64,000 bases of DNA, taken from NCBI RefSeq assembly GCF_902459735.1, contig NZ_CABPRV010000007.1, forward strand, positions 62,001-126,000, written 5' to 3'. The DNA is from Pandoraea capi (GTDB lineage: Bacteria; Pseudomonadota; Gammaproteobacteria; Burkholderiales; Burkholderiaceae). Below the pieces are notes generated by a model. That model was given only the letters and a program-made list of their open reading frames with translations, ran no database searches and was not told the DNA's origin. A program made the position numbers and the translations under genes. Shown here piece after piece: positions 36,118 through 44,176 of this stretch (within the stretch, counting starts at the first letter, position 1; every line of letters starts with the position of its first letter).

Positions 36118-36383
36118 AGGGATAGGTCAGTTATCCTAACGATAAAGGGGGTGTTCGTTTCCCGGGACAGTAGAGGTTCACGTGTCGCGCGTCAATGCCT
36201 TTCGTGTCGGGCGGGGTGCGCGTTGCGAAATCGGGGCTCCTGGACGGAAACCTGCCGGTGCGGAAAATTCATCGCGGCACGTTATCGCCGGGTGTCGGAA
36301 CGCACGGGATTCCTGCGCCTTAGCAAGGCTGGTTCGGATAGCATGAAGCCCTCGCTCAAGAGCATCCGACTACCGGGAGACAC

Positions 36384-36806
36384 ATGAAAGCCATTCGCTG
36401 GGCGGCCGCCGCCGCTGTATTGATGATCGGCGCTGCGGCCCACGCTGCACCGTCCGCCACGTCAGTAACTTCCGCTTCAGCCTGCAACGACCCGCAGGAT
36501 CAGGCGACGATGAACAAGTGCGCGATGGACGCCTACAAGGCCTCCGACAAGAAGCTCAACGACGCCTTTCAGACGCTGAACAAGAAGCTGAGTCCGGAGG
36601 GCAAGGCCGCACTGCAAAAGTCGCAGCGGGCGTGGATCGCGTGGCGCGACGCGCAGTGTACGTTCGAGACGATGGGCTCGGACGGCGGCAGCATTCATCC
36701 GCTCGTGATCACCACCTGCTTCGACGAATTGACGAAGGCGCAGACCAAACGTCTGGACAGGATGAACAACTGCGAAGAAGGCGATCTGTCCTGCACTCGC
36801 CCGTGA
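36384..36806 (+). CDS. Exported LprI-like (DUF1311) protein
   Basis: 140 aa with a cleavable signal peptide (cut near AAHA/AP, about residue 20-21). The mature part has conserved Cys positions (ACNDPQDQ, NKCAMDAY, QCTFE, TTCFDEL, NNCEEG and SCTRP) and the LNKKLSPEGKAALQKSQRAWIAWRDAQC core of the lysozyme-inhibitor LprI/DUF1311 family, read here in segments. Periplasmic; may bind lysozyme or help envelope integrity. ATG at 36384 after GGGAGACAC. Single gene converging with the porin gene. Confidence 0.88.
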   Translation: MKAIRWAAAAAVLMIGAAAHAAPSATSVTSASACNDPQDQATMNKCAMDAYKASDKKLNDAFQTLNKKLSPEGKAALQKSQRAWIAWRDAQCTFETMGSDGGSIHPLVITTCFDELTKAQTKRLDRMNNCEEGDLSCTRP

Positions 36807-36827
36807 TCCGACTCACGCATCGCACTC

Positions 36828-36861
36828 GGCAGCGGGCATTCGTCGATCGATGCCCACTGCC
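36828..36861. terminator. Hairpin between convergent lprI-like and porin genes
   Basis: GGCAGCGGGCAT (36828-36839) and ATGCCCACTGCC (36850-36861) pair over 11 of 12 positions with a ten-base loop. Placed to end both transcripts; no T-run. Confidence 0.45.
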
Positions 36862-36871
36862 GTGCGCTGCC

Positions 36872-37933
36872 TCAGAACGTATGACGCAACCCCAGCGAAA
36901 CCCCCATCTTGCTGCCGTAGGTGCCCTGTGAGGCAATCAGCGTGTACTTGCCGCTGATGTTGTTGTGATCGACTTCCAGATAGACGTCCGTGCGCTTGCT
37001 CAGTTGGTAATCCGCCATGCCATAGACGGCGGTACGCTTGCCGCCCGGCTGCGCCTGCCAGTCGACGAAGCCGCCCACGCCCAGTGTGAGCGCCGGTAGC
37101 GGGTTATAGCTCAGGCCGAGCAGCATGACGTTGTTGCGCGTCTCGACCTCCGTCAACTGGCTATGCAGATAGCCGGCCGTGGCTTTCCACGCGCCGAACG
37201 CTGCGCCCGTCGAAAAGCCGAACGTGTTGCGCGACTGCGTGCCGTCCGCCGACGTCAGGCGCTGATAAACCAGGGTGCCGTTCACCCCGCCCGCCGTATA
37301 TCCCGCCGTCACCCCCACGCCCGAATTCGCATGCGTATCGCTCGCGGCATTGCCGAAGGTGTAGGCCGTACCCAGCGAAAAGCCGCCCGCATCGAGGGTG
37401 TACTTCACCGTGTTGTCGAGACGGCTGCCGACGTAGTTGCTGGCCACGATCAGCGTGTCGAGGTTCGGGTTGTTGAAGATCTGCGCCGCACCCATCGCCG
37501 TGTAGCCCACGCTGTACTGACGCCCGATCGACAACGCGCCATAACTGCCGCGCACGCCCACGAACGCCTGACGGCCGAACAGTCGACCCGCACCGTTCGA
37601 CGACGCCTGCCCGAAGCCGGCGCTCTTGGTGCCTTGCAACGACGTGCCGTCATCCAGACTGAAGCCGCTCTCCAGCACGAAGAACGTTTCCAGATCGGGG
37701 GCGAGTTGCTCGGTGCCCTTGATCCCCCAGCGCGAGCCGGTGAACGAACCTTGCGAGGCGCTGAACAGCTTGCCGTCGCTGGCGCTGGCGTTGGTTTCGT
37801 AGCGAATGGCCGTGTCGATGAGGCCGTACAGCGTGACTTCGGCGTGCGCGCTGGTGGACGCGAGCAGCAGAGGCGTTGTGCAGGAAAGGCAGGCCGCCGC
37901 GTACGCGATGCGGCGTCGTGTTGCGAAAAGCAT
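36872..37933 (-). CDS. General-type trimeric porin (Gram-negative porin, Burkholderiales OmpC-like)
   Basis: 353-aa outer-membrane beta-barrel porin. Signal peptide cut at STSAHA/EV (about residue 31), then EVTLYGLIDTAIRYETNA, the usual opening of Burkholderiales 16-strand porins; the PEFA-like constriction loop region is around NNPNLDTLIVASNY. The chain ends in RHTF with a C-terminal Phe for BAM insertion. ATG at 37933 after GGAGACACCCGTC. Solute preference not deducible. Confidence 0.93.
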   Translation of the reverse strand: MLFATRRRIAYAAACLSCTTPLLLASTSAHAEVTLYGLIDTAIRYETNASASDGKLFSASQGSFTGSRWGIKGTEQLAPDLETFFVLESGFSLDDGTSLQGTKSAGFGQASSNGAGRLFGRQAFVGVRGSYGALSIGRQYSVGYTAMGAAQIFNNPNLDTLIVASNYVGSRLDNTVKYTLDAGGFSLGTAYTFGNAASDTHANSGVGVTAGYTAGGVNGTLVYQRLTSADGTQSRNTFGFSTGAAFGAWKATAGYLHSQLTEVETRNNVMLLGLSYNPLPALTLGVGGFVDWQAQPGGKRTAVYGMADYQLSKRTDVYLEVDHNNISGKYTLIASQGTYGSKMGVSLGLRHTF

Positions 37934-37970
37934 GACGGGTGTCTCCGATGTGTATTTTTGGATGTCGCGG

Positions 37971-37997
37971 GTATTGCTGGTGTTGCTGGTATTGCCA
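37971..37997. repeat. 9-bp tandem repeat upstream of the porin gene
   Basis: Three units GTATTGCTG, GTGTTGCTG and GTATTGCCA, 37-63 bases upstream of the porin start, in the 78-base gap before the thioesterase gene. Two units differ by one or two bases. Confidence 0.7.
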
Positions 37998-38011
37998 GGG
38001 GATGCGGTGAA

Positions 38012-38437
38012 TCAGGCCGGTGGCGATGCCCCGTGCGGGGCCACGGCGAAGACGGCGCTGGCGGTGGCCAGCAGGCGGTCGTCGGCGTCGAGCACCTCGG
38101 CTTCGCAGAACGCGAGCGAGCGGCCGCTACGGCGCACCCTTGCATGCGCCGTGATGCGTCCGCGTGCCGGGCGCAGGTAGTTGATCGTGAGGCTGGCGGT
38201 GCCGAGGTTGTCGACCGTGCCACTCGCGCGCGTCGCCATGCCCATCGCCGTGTCGAGCAGCGTGGCGATCAGGCCGCCGTGCGCGTTGCCGTGGCGGTTG
38301 GTATGCCGGTCGAGCACATCGCACGCGAGGACGGCCGTGCCGTCGCCCGATTCCAGCAGCGTGAAGCTCTGATCGAGGCAGAACTGCGATTCGATGCGTA
38401 GCGGGCCGACGGGCACGGGAGACGTGAGGTGCGTCAT
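38012..38437 (-). CDS. PaaI-family acyl-CoA thioesterase
   Basis: 141-aa hotdog-fold thioesterase. NRHGNAHGGLIATLLDTAMG contains the family motif with catalytic Asp; ASLTINYLRPARG and the RSGRSLAFCEAEVLD strand complete the fold. Hydrolyses small acyl-CoA esters, perhaps protecting the CoA pool. Its ATG overlaps the stop of the HMG-CoA-lyase-like gene (ATGA), so the two are made together. Longer upstream frames are shadows of that gene. Confidence 0.88.
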   Translation of the reverse strand: MTHLTSPVPVGPLRIESQFCLDQSFTLLESGDGTAVLACDVLDRHTNRHGNAHGGLIATLLDTAMGMATRASGTVDNLGTASLTINYLRPARGRITAHARVRRSGRSLAFCEAEVLDADDRLLATASAVFAVAPHGASPPA

Positions 38438-39387
38438 TGGGCTGCGGTGGCTGCGGCCGCGGACGTGCTCAGCATCGGATTCAGGCCGGTGCGTGCGACC
38501 CGGCTGGCGAGCTGACGCCCGAGCGCGGTTTCGCACGCTTGTGACGCGGCCATCATCGCGGCCAGATCGATACCCGTATCGACGCCCATCGTCTCCAGCA
38601 CGTTCACGAAGTCTTCCGTGCAGACATTGCCGGTCACGCCGCCGCCGTACTGCACCTTCGCCGGATGGCCGCCGGTGCCCCCGAACGCGACATCGAAGTG
38701 GCTCACGCCCGCTTCCAGTGCCGCGAGGTAATTGACGATGCCGGTGCCACGGGTGTCGTGAAAATGCGCGATGGCGTGGACGTCGGGGAAGGACGCCAGC
38801 ATCTGCGAGAACAGGGCCTTCGTCGATGCCTGCGTCGCCACGCCGATGGTGTCGCCGAGCGTGATGTATTGCACGCCGAGCGAGGCGAATCGCTCCACGT
38901 CCTGAAGCACGCGCGCGGGATCGATGGCCCCTTCGAACGGACATCCGAAGGCGACCGAAATGGTGCCAACCAGACGGAAACGGCCTTGCGCAGCCTTTGC
39001 CATCGCCTCGATGCGCAACCACTGATCGGCGCGCGACTGCTTCAGGTTGCGCGTCGAATGCGCGTCGCTGGCCGACACCAGCAGGCTGATTTCATTGACG
39101 CCGATGCCCGCATCCAGATCGACCAGCGCACGCTCGACGGCGCGCGTGTTGGCGCACGTCGCCTTGTAGTAGACGCCATCGACGCGCGGCAGCACGGCGA
39201 GCAGGGCGCTGGCGTCGGCGAACTGCGGCACGACGGCCGGGTTGGAGTAAGACGTCGCCTCCACGCGGCGAAAACCGGCACGTGCGAACCGGTCGATCAG
39301 ATCGCGCTTGGTATCGGTGGCGAGGAATGCGGTCTCGTGTTGCAGGCCGTCGCGGGCAAAACATTCGCACAGGGTCAATTCGGACAT
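38434..39387 (-). CDS. HMG-CoA lyase-like DRE-TIM enzyme lacking the canonical loop cysteine
   Basis: 317-aa TIM-barrel lyase of the HMG-CoA lyase group: ECFARDGLQHE (metal-binding Arg-Asp), HFHDTRGTG (His-x-His metal site) and SHFDVAFGGTGGHP...GNVCTED near the C-terminus. In true HMG-CoA lyases the latter is GLGGCPYA...GNLATED with a catalytic Cys; here that Cys is His, and a Cys occurs 13 positions later instead. Cleavage of a 3-hydroxy-acyl-CoA of a different kind is therefore possible. Start at 39387 fits family N-termini; an ATG at 39432 is in frame. Divergent from the enoyl-CoA hydratase operon. Confidence 0.85.
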   Translation of the reverse strand: MSELTLCECFARDGLQHETAFLATDTKRDLIDRFARAGFRRVEATSYSNPAVVPQFADASALLAVLPRVDGVYYKATCANTRAVERALVDLDAGIGVNEISLLVSASDAHSTRNLKQSRADQWLRIEAMAKAAQGRFRLVGTISVAFGCPFEGAIDPARVLQDVERFASLGVQYITLGDTIGVATQASTKALFSQMLASFPDVHAIAHFHDTRGTGIVNYLAALEAGVSHFDVAFGGTGGHPAKVQYGGGVTGNVCTEDFVNVLETMGVDTGIDLAAMMAASQACETALGRQLASRVARTGLNPMLSTSAAAATAAQ

Positions 39388-39442
39388 GACGAACGGCGCA
39401 GCGCGCCAAAAATGAGTTCGGATGGCACGCATCAAATCATTT

Positions 39443-39461
39443 AATGTGACGCAATGTCAAA
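39443..39461. promoter_or_regulatory. Candidate MarR operator, HMGL side
   Basis: AATGTGACGCAATGTCAAA; reversed it reads TTTGACATTGCGTCACATT, a TGAC-N5-GTCA dyad. Fifteen bases match, with one difference, the site before the nitronate monooxygenase gene (46235-46249). Confidence 0.55.
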
Positions 39462-39540
39462 TAAATTGTGGGCCGTGCGACACAGGGTTTACCGTAATTA
39501 TTTATGTTTATTGAGGTTTTTCGCCGTGTGAGAAACACTG

Positions 39541-39571
39541 CGTCAATAATTTTGTTTGACGACGTCACATT
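39541..39571. promoter_or_regulatory. Candidate MarR operator, enoyl-CoA hydratase side
   Basis: CGTCAA (39541-39546) and TTTGACGACGTCACATT (39555-39571), the latter with a perfect TGACGaCGTCA core. Same TTGAC half-site as the other two places. The 227-base gap (39388-39614) is otherwise A+T-rich and non-coding. Confidence 0.5.
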
Positions 39572-39614
39572 TGTTGGATTAGGCTAGCCGCCATACCCGT
39601 CTTACCCAAGGTTG

Positions 39615-40397
39615 ATGAACCCGATGTCCCGAACCCTGACGCTTCCCGACGCCCTGCGCGTTGAAGATCGCGGCGCCGTGCGCGTGATCACCATGAACCG
39701 CCCCGACAAGCGCAACGCGCTGAACAACGAACTGACCCATGCCTTGCTGGCCGCGCTGCGCGAGGCCGACGCCGATCCCGACGTGAACGCCATCGTGCTG
39801 GCTGGTGCGGGGCAGAGCTTCTGTGCGGGGGCCGACGTCAAGGAGTTCGGCGGCTTCGTTGCGGGTGGCTCGGATGCCGACGCCGCACAGGCGGCGCTCA
39901 AGCGTGCGCATCTCACGACATCGCTGCACCGCGCGTTCGCCGAGATCGGCACGCCGGTGGTCGGCGCCGCGCAGGGCTATGCGATGGGCGGCGGCGCAGG
40001 GCTGGCGCTCGCGTGCGACCTGCTGGTCGTGGGCGAGAGCCTCAAGCTGGGCTATCCCGAACTGAAGCACGGCATCGTGGCCGCAATCGTGATGGCGAAT
40101 CTGGTGCGTCAGGTAGGACGCAAGACGGCATTCGAGCTGGTCTCGACGGGCGATACCGTCGATGCGTCGCGCGCATTGGCGCTGGGTCTTGCCAATCGTG
40201 TGAGCCCCGATGCCACGCTGGTCGACGACGCCGTCGCGCTGGCCGCCCGTCTGGCCGACTACGATCCCGTCTCCATGACTGCGACCAAGCGCCTGTTCCA
40301 TCGCGTGGCCGATTTGCCGCTGACGCAGGCGTTCGACGTCTCGCTCGACACGAACATGATGATGCGCAGCTTCCCCAAGCGCGTGCGTCCGTCATGA
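39615..40397 (+). CDS. Enoyl-CoA hydratase/isomerase
   Basis: 260-aa crotonase-fold enzyme. NRPDKRNALNNEL, GAGQSFCAGADVKEF (oxyanion loop), GYAMGGGAGLALACDL (second oxyanion Gly) and GYPELKHG (catalytic Glu) are seen. Hydrates or isomerises an unsaturated acyl-CoA. ATG 39615 follows CAAGG; ATG 39624 is an alternative. First gene of a rightward operon and overlaps the CoA-transferase gene by ATGA. Confidence 0.92.
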   Translation: MNPMSRTLTLPDALRVEDRGAVRVITMNRPDKRNALNNELTHALLAALREADADPDVNAIVLAGAGQSFCAGADVKEFGGFVAGGSDADAAQAALKRAHLTTSLHRAFAEIGTPVVGAAQGYAMGGGAGLALACDLLVVGESLKLGYPELKHGIVAAIVMANLVRQVGRKTAFELVSTGDTVDASRALALGLANRVSPDATLVDDAVALAARLADYDPVSMTATKRLFHRVADLPLTQAFDVSLDTNMMMRSFPKRVRPS

Positions 40398-41587
40398 GCG
40401 CAACGATGAAGCCGCTCGCCGGCGTGACGATTCTCGAACTGGCGCGCGTGCTGGCATGCCCCTTCGCAGACATGATCCTCGCGGAACTGGGTGCTACGGT
40501 CATCAAGATCGAGCAGCCGGGCAGCGGGGACGAAACCCGCACGTTCGAGCCGAAAGTCGGCGACGAGTCGGCGTATTACTTCGCCTGCAACCGCAGCAAG
40601 CAGTCCGTCACGGCGAACATGAAGACGGAGGCGGGCCGCGCGATCATTCGCGATCTCGCTTCGCGCGCTGACGTGCTGCTGGAGAACTTCCCCGTCGGCA
40701 CGCTCAAGCGCTACGGCCTCGATCAGACGGCGCTGCGTGAAGCCAATCCGAAGCTCATTTACGTCTCCTGCACCGGCTTCGGCCAGACAGGTCCGTATGC
40801 GAAACGCAAAGGTTACGACACCGTCTTTCAGGCGATGGGCGGGCTGATGAGCCTGACGGGCGAGCGCGGCGGCGGTCCGGTGAAGCCCGGGTTGCCGATT
40901 GCCGACCTGTCGTCGGGATTGTGGATCGCGATTGCCATTCTCAGCGCCTTGCAAGGGCGCACGCAGACCGGCGCCGGGTGTCACGTCGATTTCTCGATGC
41001 TCGACGGTCAGGTCAGTCTGCTCACGCTCGCCGCCGGACGCTACTTCGCGCTGGGCGAGGTGCCGCCGCGTCTGGGCACGGAGCACCCGGGTCGCGTGCC
41101 GTCCGCGACGTTCGCGTGCAGCGACGGGGCTTACGTCCATATCACGTGCAGCGATCAGCACTGGCTGCCGCTGTGTGAATTGCTCGGACTCGACGCACTG
41201 GCCGCCGACGCCACGCTCGCGACCAACGCCGGCCGTGTGGAGCATCGCGATCGCCTGATGGCGGCGCTGACGGCGGCGATCTCTCGCAGGACCCGTCGCG
41301 AACTGTGCGACGCATGTGACGCCGCCGGTGTGCCCGCCGGTCCGATTCAGCATGTCGACGAAGTACTTGCGGATCCCCACGTGCTGGCTCGCGGCATGGT
41401 GAGCGAGTTCGAGCACCCGTCGGTCGGAAAATTCGGCGCGCTGCCGGTGCCGTTCAAGTTCGACGGCTTCGCCGATCCGGAAGTGGGGCGCCCGCCGCTG
41501 CTGGGCGAGCACACCGATTCCGTGCTGGCAGGACTCGGCTACACGCCCGAGAAGATCGCTGCGCTGCGTCGCGATGGCGCCATCTGA
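40394..41587 (+). CDS. Class III CoA-transferase (CaiB/BaiF family)
   Basis: 397-aa enzyme moving CoA between carboxylic acids. Family order: GVTILELARVLACPFADMIL at the start, GATVIKIEQPGSGDETR, NRSKQSV, VSCTGFGQTGPYAKRKGYD, the catalytic Asp in GLPIADLSSGLW, and ISRRTRRELCDACDAAGVPAGPI. Works on short or dicarboxylic acids such as itaconate, glutarate or 3-hydroxy-3-methylglutarate in known members. ATG overlap with the upstream hydratase fixes the start. Confidence 0.92.
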   Translation: MSATMKPLAGVTILELARVLACPFADMILAELGATVIKIEQPGSGDETRTFEPKVGDESAYYFACNRSKQSVTANMKTEAGRAIIRDLASRADVLLENFPVGTLKRYGLDQTALREANPKLIYVSCTGFGQTGPYAKRKGYDTVFQAMGGLMSLTGERGGGPVKPGLPIADLSSGLWIAIAILSALQGRTQTGAGCHVDFSMLDGQVSLLTLAAGRYFALGEVPPRLGTEHPGRVPSATFACSDGAYVHITCSDQHWLPLCELLGLDALAADATLATNAGRVEHRDRLMAALTAAISRRTRRELCDACDAAGVPAGPIQHVDEVLADPHVLARGMVSEFEHPSVGKFGALPVPFKFDGFADPEVGRPPLLGEHTDSVLAGLGYTPEKIAALRRDGAI

Positions 41588-41614
41588 ATACGATTGAACA
41601 GGAAGCGAACAAGC

Positions 41615-42466
41615 ATGAAAGATTGGGAGACATTGGAGGTCTTGCGCGGCGCCGAAGGCACGGAGGGTGCCGAGGGCGCTGTCGTCGAGATCGTGCTCAA
41701 CCGGCCGCAACAGCGCAATGCGCTCAATGCCGTGATGTGCGACGAATTGCGCACGGTCGTTCAGGCGTTGCGTGGCGACGATTCGGTGCGCTGCGTGATC
41801 GTGCGCGCCAACGGGCCGGTGTTCTGCGCAGGGGCGGATCTCAAGGAGCGTCAGGGCATGAGTCTCGACGATGTGCGTGCGCGTCGCATCAAGGCGTTCG
41901 CCGCTTATGACGCCATCGAGCAGATCGGCAAGCCGTGCATCGCATTGGTCGAAGGCCCGGCCATCGGCTCGGGCGGCGAGATCGCCATGGCGTGCGACTT
42001 CATCGTCGCGACGGACAACGCGGCGTTCCGTACGCCTGAAGCGCTTTGGGGGACCGTAGGTGCGACGCAACGCATGCCGCGCGCGGTGGGCAAGCGTCTC
42101 GCGAAGGACATGGCATTCACGGGCCGCACGCTCTCGGCGCAGGAAGCGCGCGAGGCAGGATTGGTGTCGCGCATCGTGCCGGCCGATGACGCGCTGGACG
42201 CCGTGCGGGCCATGGCGCAGACCATCGCCGCTGCACCGGCGCTCGCCATGCGACTGACGAAAGACTGTATCGACCGGGGCGTGGAAACCGATCCGGCCGG
42301 TGCGCTCGCCATCGAGATGCTGGCCATCGACACGCTGTTGCAAAGCCCCGACTGGGGCAGCAAGATCGCGCGTTTCGGCAGTGGGACGAGCAACGACGTG
42401 AATCACGCGGCCAATGGCGTAGATGCCGCCGCGAGCGTGACGAAGCAGGGAGGCCGCCATGCGTGA
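41615..42466 (+). CDS. Enoyl-CoA hydratase, AUH/methylglutaconyl-CoA hydratase-like
   Basis: 283-aa crotonase. NRPQQRNALNAVM, GADLKERQGM (a motif of methylglutaconyl-CoA hydratase-type enzymes), AIGSGGEIAMACDF and the Glu in RTPEALWG. ATG 41615 follows AGGAAGC. It lies between CoA-transferase and CoA ligase genes and overlaps the latter by 8 bases. With the divergent HMG-CoA-lyase-like gene it could handle a branched dicarboxylyl-CoA. Substrate assignment is inference. Confidence 0.9.
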   Translation: MKDWETLEVLRGAEGTEGAEGAVVEIVLNRPQQRNALNAVMCDELRTVVQALRGDDSVRCVIVRANGPVFCAGADLKERQGMSLDDVRARRIKAFAAYDAIEQIGKPCIALVEGPAIGSGGEIAMACDFIVATDNAAFRTPEALWGTVGATQRMPRAVGKRLAKDMAFTGRTLSAQEAREAGLVSRIVPADDALDAVRAMAQTIAAAPALAMRLTKDCIDRGVETDPAGALAIEMLAIDTLLQSPDWGSKIARFGSGTSNDVNHAANGVDAAASVTKQGGRHA

Positions 42467-44117
42467 AATGGGCCACGAAGTCTATGCCAGCAAGTTCGGG
42501 TTGGAGGGGCCGGTAACGCTGCCCGCGATTCTCGCCGCGCGTGTGCGTGAGACGCCTACGGCCGAAGCGCTGGTGATCGACGGTGAGCGGATCGACTACC
42601 GAACGCTGGCGGCGCGCGTCGAGCAGGCGGCCGCACGCATGGTGCATCTCGGGGTGCAACACGGCGAGCACGTCGGCATTCTGATAGGCAACTCGGTGAG
42701 CTGGGTGGTGCTGTTCTATGCCGCCGCATCGATCGGCGCGGTGGCGGTCCCCGTCAATACGCGCTTCAAGTCGGACGAACTGAATTACTGCCTGAGTCAG
42801 GGCGACGTGCGCGTGCTGTTCTACACCGACACGTTCCTCAACATCGATTACACGGCGTTGCTGCGCAGCGTCGAACCGGCTTTCGATGCCGCATTGCCTG
42901 GCGATTTTCTCCCGTTGTTGCGGCGCGCGGTGATGGTCGGCGACCGGTCGCGCGGCCTGCCGCAGGCCGTCGAGCATTTCGACGATTTGCCCGACACCGC
43001 CGAGCTTCGCGCGGAAGTGGCGCGTCGCGCGGCGGCGGTGTCACCGGAGGACATTCTGCTGATTCAGTACACCTCGGGCACGACGTCGTTCCCGAAGGGC
43101 GTGTTGCTGCGACATCGCAACATGCTCACGAATGCGGCCGCTTCGGCGTTGCGCATCGGCGTGCGCGCCGATGATCGCTACTTCAGTGTGCGTCCGTTCT
43201 TCCACGTCGCGGGCACGACGATGTCGCTGCTCGTCTCGCTGGTCACCGGCGCCTGTCTGTTGTCGGTGCCGTCGTTCGACGTGGCGAAGGTGCTGACCAT
43301 TCTCGATGAGGAGCGCTGCACGCTCACGTCCGGGAACGACACGATTTTCCTGATGATGATGGGGCACCCCGAATTCCGTCGCGAGCGCATTCATCTGCGC
43401 GGCGGCTGGGCGGCGGCCGGACCCGAGATCATGCAGAAGATTCACGACGTGATGGGTGTGCCGCACATGGTCGGCGCTTACGGGCAATCGGAAGCGTCGC
43501 CCAACGTGGTGCTCAACGACTGGCGCGACCCGCTGGCATTGCGTGTGGGCGGCTGGGCGAGTCCGCATCCGGGCATCGAGATCCGCACGGTGTCGCCGGA
43601 GACGGGCGACGTGCTGGGGGCGAACGAGCCGGGCGAGATTCAGGTGCGCGGCTGGAGCGTGATGAAGGGCTACTACAACAAGCCGAAGGAGACCGCGCAG
43701 GCGTTCAGTGACGACGGCTGGCTGCGCACGGGCGACCTCGGCGTGATCGACGGCGAAGGGCGCATGCGCATGATCGGCCGACTGAAGGACGTGTTCCGCG
43801 TCGGCGGCGAGAACGTGGCGCCCGCCGAGGTGGAAGAGACGCTGTTCACGCATCCCGCCGTGCAACTCGCACAGGTCGTCGGCGTGCCGGATGCGCGTCT
43901 TGGCGAAGTGCCGGCGGCGTTCGTGGTGCTGCGCCCCGGGGCAGACGTCACAAGCGAGGCGCTCATCGACTGGTGTCGTGCGCGCGCTGCGAATTTCAAG
44001 GTGCCGAGGTATCTGCGGTTCGTCGATTCGTTCGATGGCATCGGCATGACGGGAAGCTCGAAAGTGCAGAAGAACAAGCTGCGCGACTACGCGATACGGG
44101 AGTTCGGCCTGTCGTGA
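42459..44117 (+). CDS. Acyl-CoA synthetase (AMP-forming)
   Basis: 552-aa ANL-superfamily ligase: activates a carboxylic acid with ATP and CoA. Motifs: P-loop-like YTSGTTSFPKGVLL, GAYGQSEASPN (A5), GWLRTGDLG (A7), GRLKDVFRVGGENVAPAEVE (A8, seen in two parts) and the C-terminal catalytic Lys in GSSKVQKNKLR. GGGAGG lies before the start at 42459, which overlaps the preceding gene. Substrate not evident; possibly a medium-chain or aromatic acid. Confidence 0.92.
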   Translation: MREMGHEVYASKFGLEGPVTLPAILAARVRETPTAEALVIDGERIDYRTLAARVEQAAARMVHLGVQHGEHVGILIGNSVSWVVLFYAAASIGAVAVPVNTRFKSDELNYCLSQGDVRVLFYTDTFLNIDYTALLRSVEPAFDAALPGDFLPLLRRAVMVGDRSRGLPQAVEHFDDLPDTAELRAEVARRAAAVSPEDILLIQYTSGTTSFPKGVLLRHRNMLTNAAASALRIGVRADDRYFSVRPFFHVAGTTMSLLVSLVTGACLLSVPSFDVAKVLTILDEERCTLTSGNDTIFLMMMGHPEFRRERIHLRGGWAAAGPEIMQKIHDVMGVPHMVGAYGQSEASPNVVLNDWRDPLALRVGGWASPHPGIEIRTVSPETGDVLGANEPGEIQVRGWSVMKGYYNKPKETAQAFSDDGWLRTGDLGVIDGEGRMRMIGRLKDVFRVGGENVAPAEVEETLFTHPAVQLAQVVGVPDARLGEVPAAFVVLRPGADVTSEALIDWCRARAANFKVPRYLRFVDSFDGIGMTGSSKVQKNKLRDYAIREFGLS

Positions 44118-44176
44118 TGCGGTGAAGGCATCGCACAACAGCCGGACCTCATCAAAAAATCAAGATTGGAGGAGAC

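Noticed and set aside
40259-42460. A 733-codon open frame on the minus strand antisense to the CoA-transferase and hydratase genes
   Set aside because: Composition is Arg/His-rich without a fold, typical of shadow frames in high-G+C DNA; both plus-strand genes under it have full family motifs.
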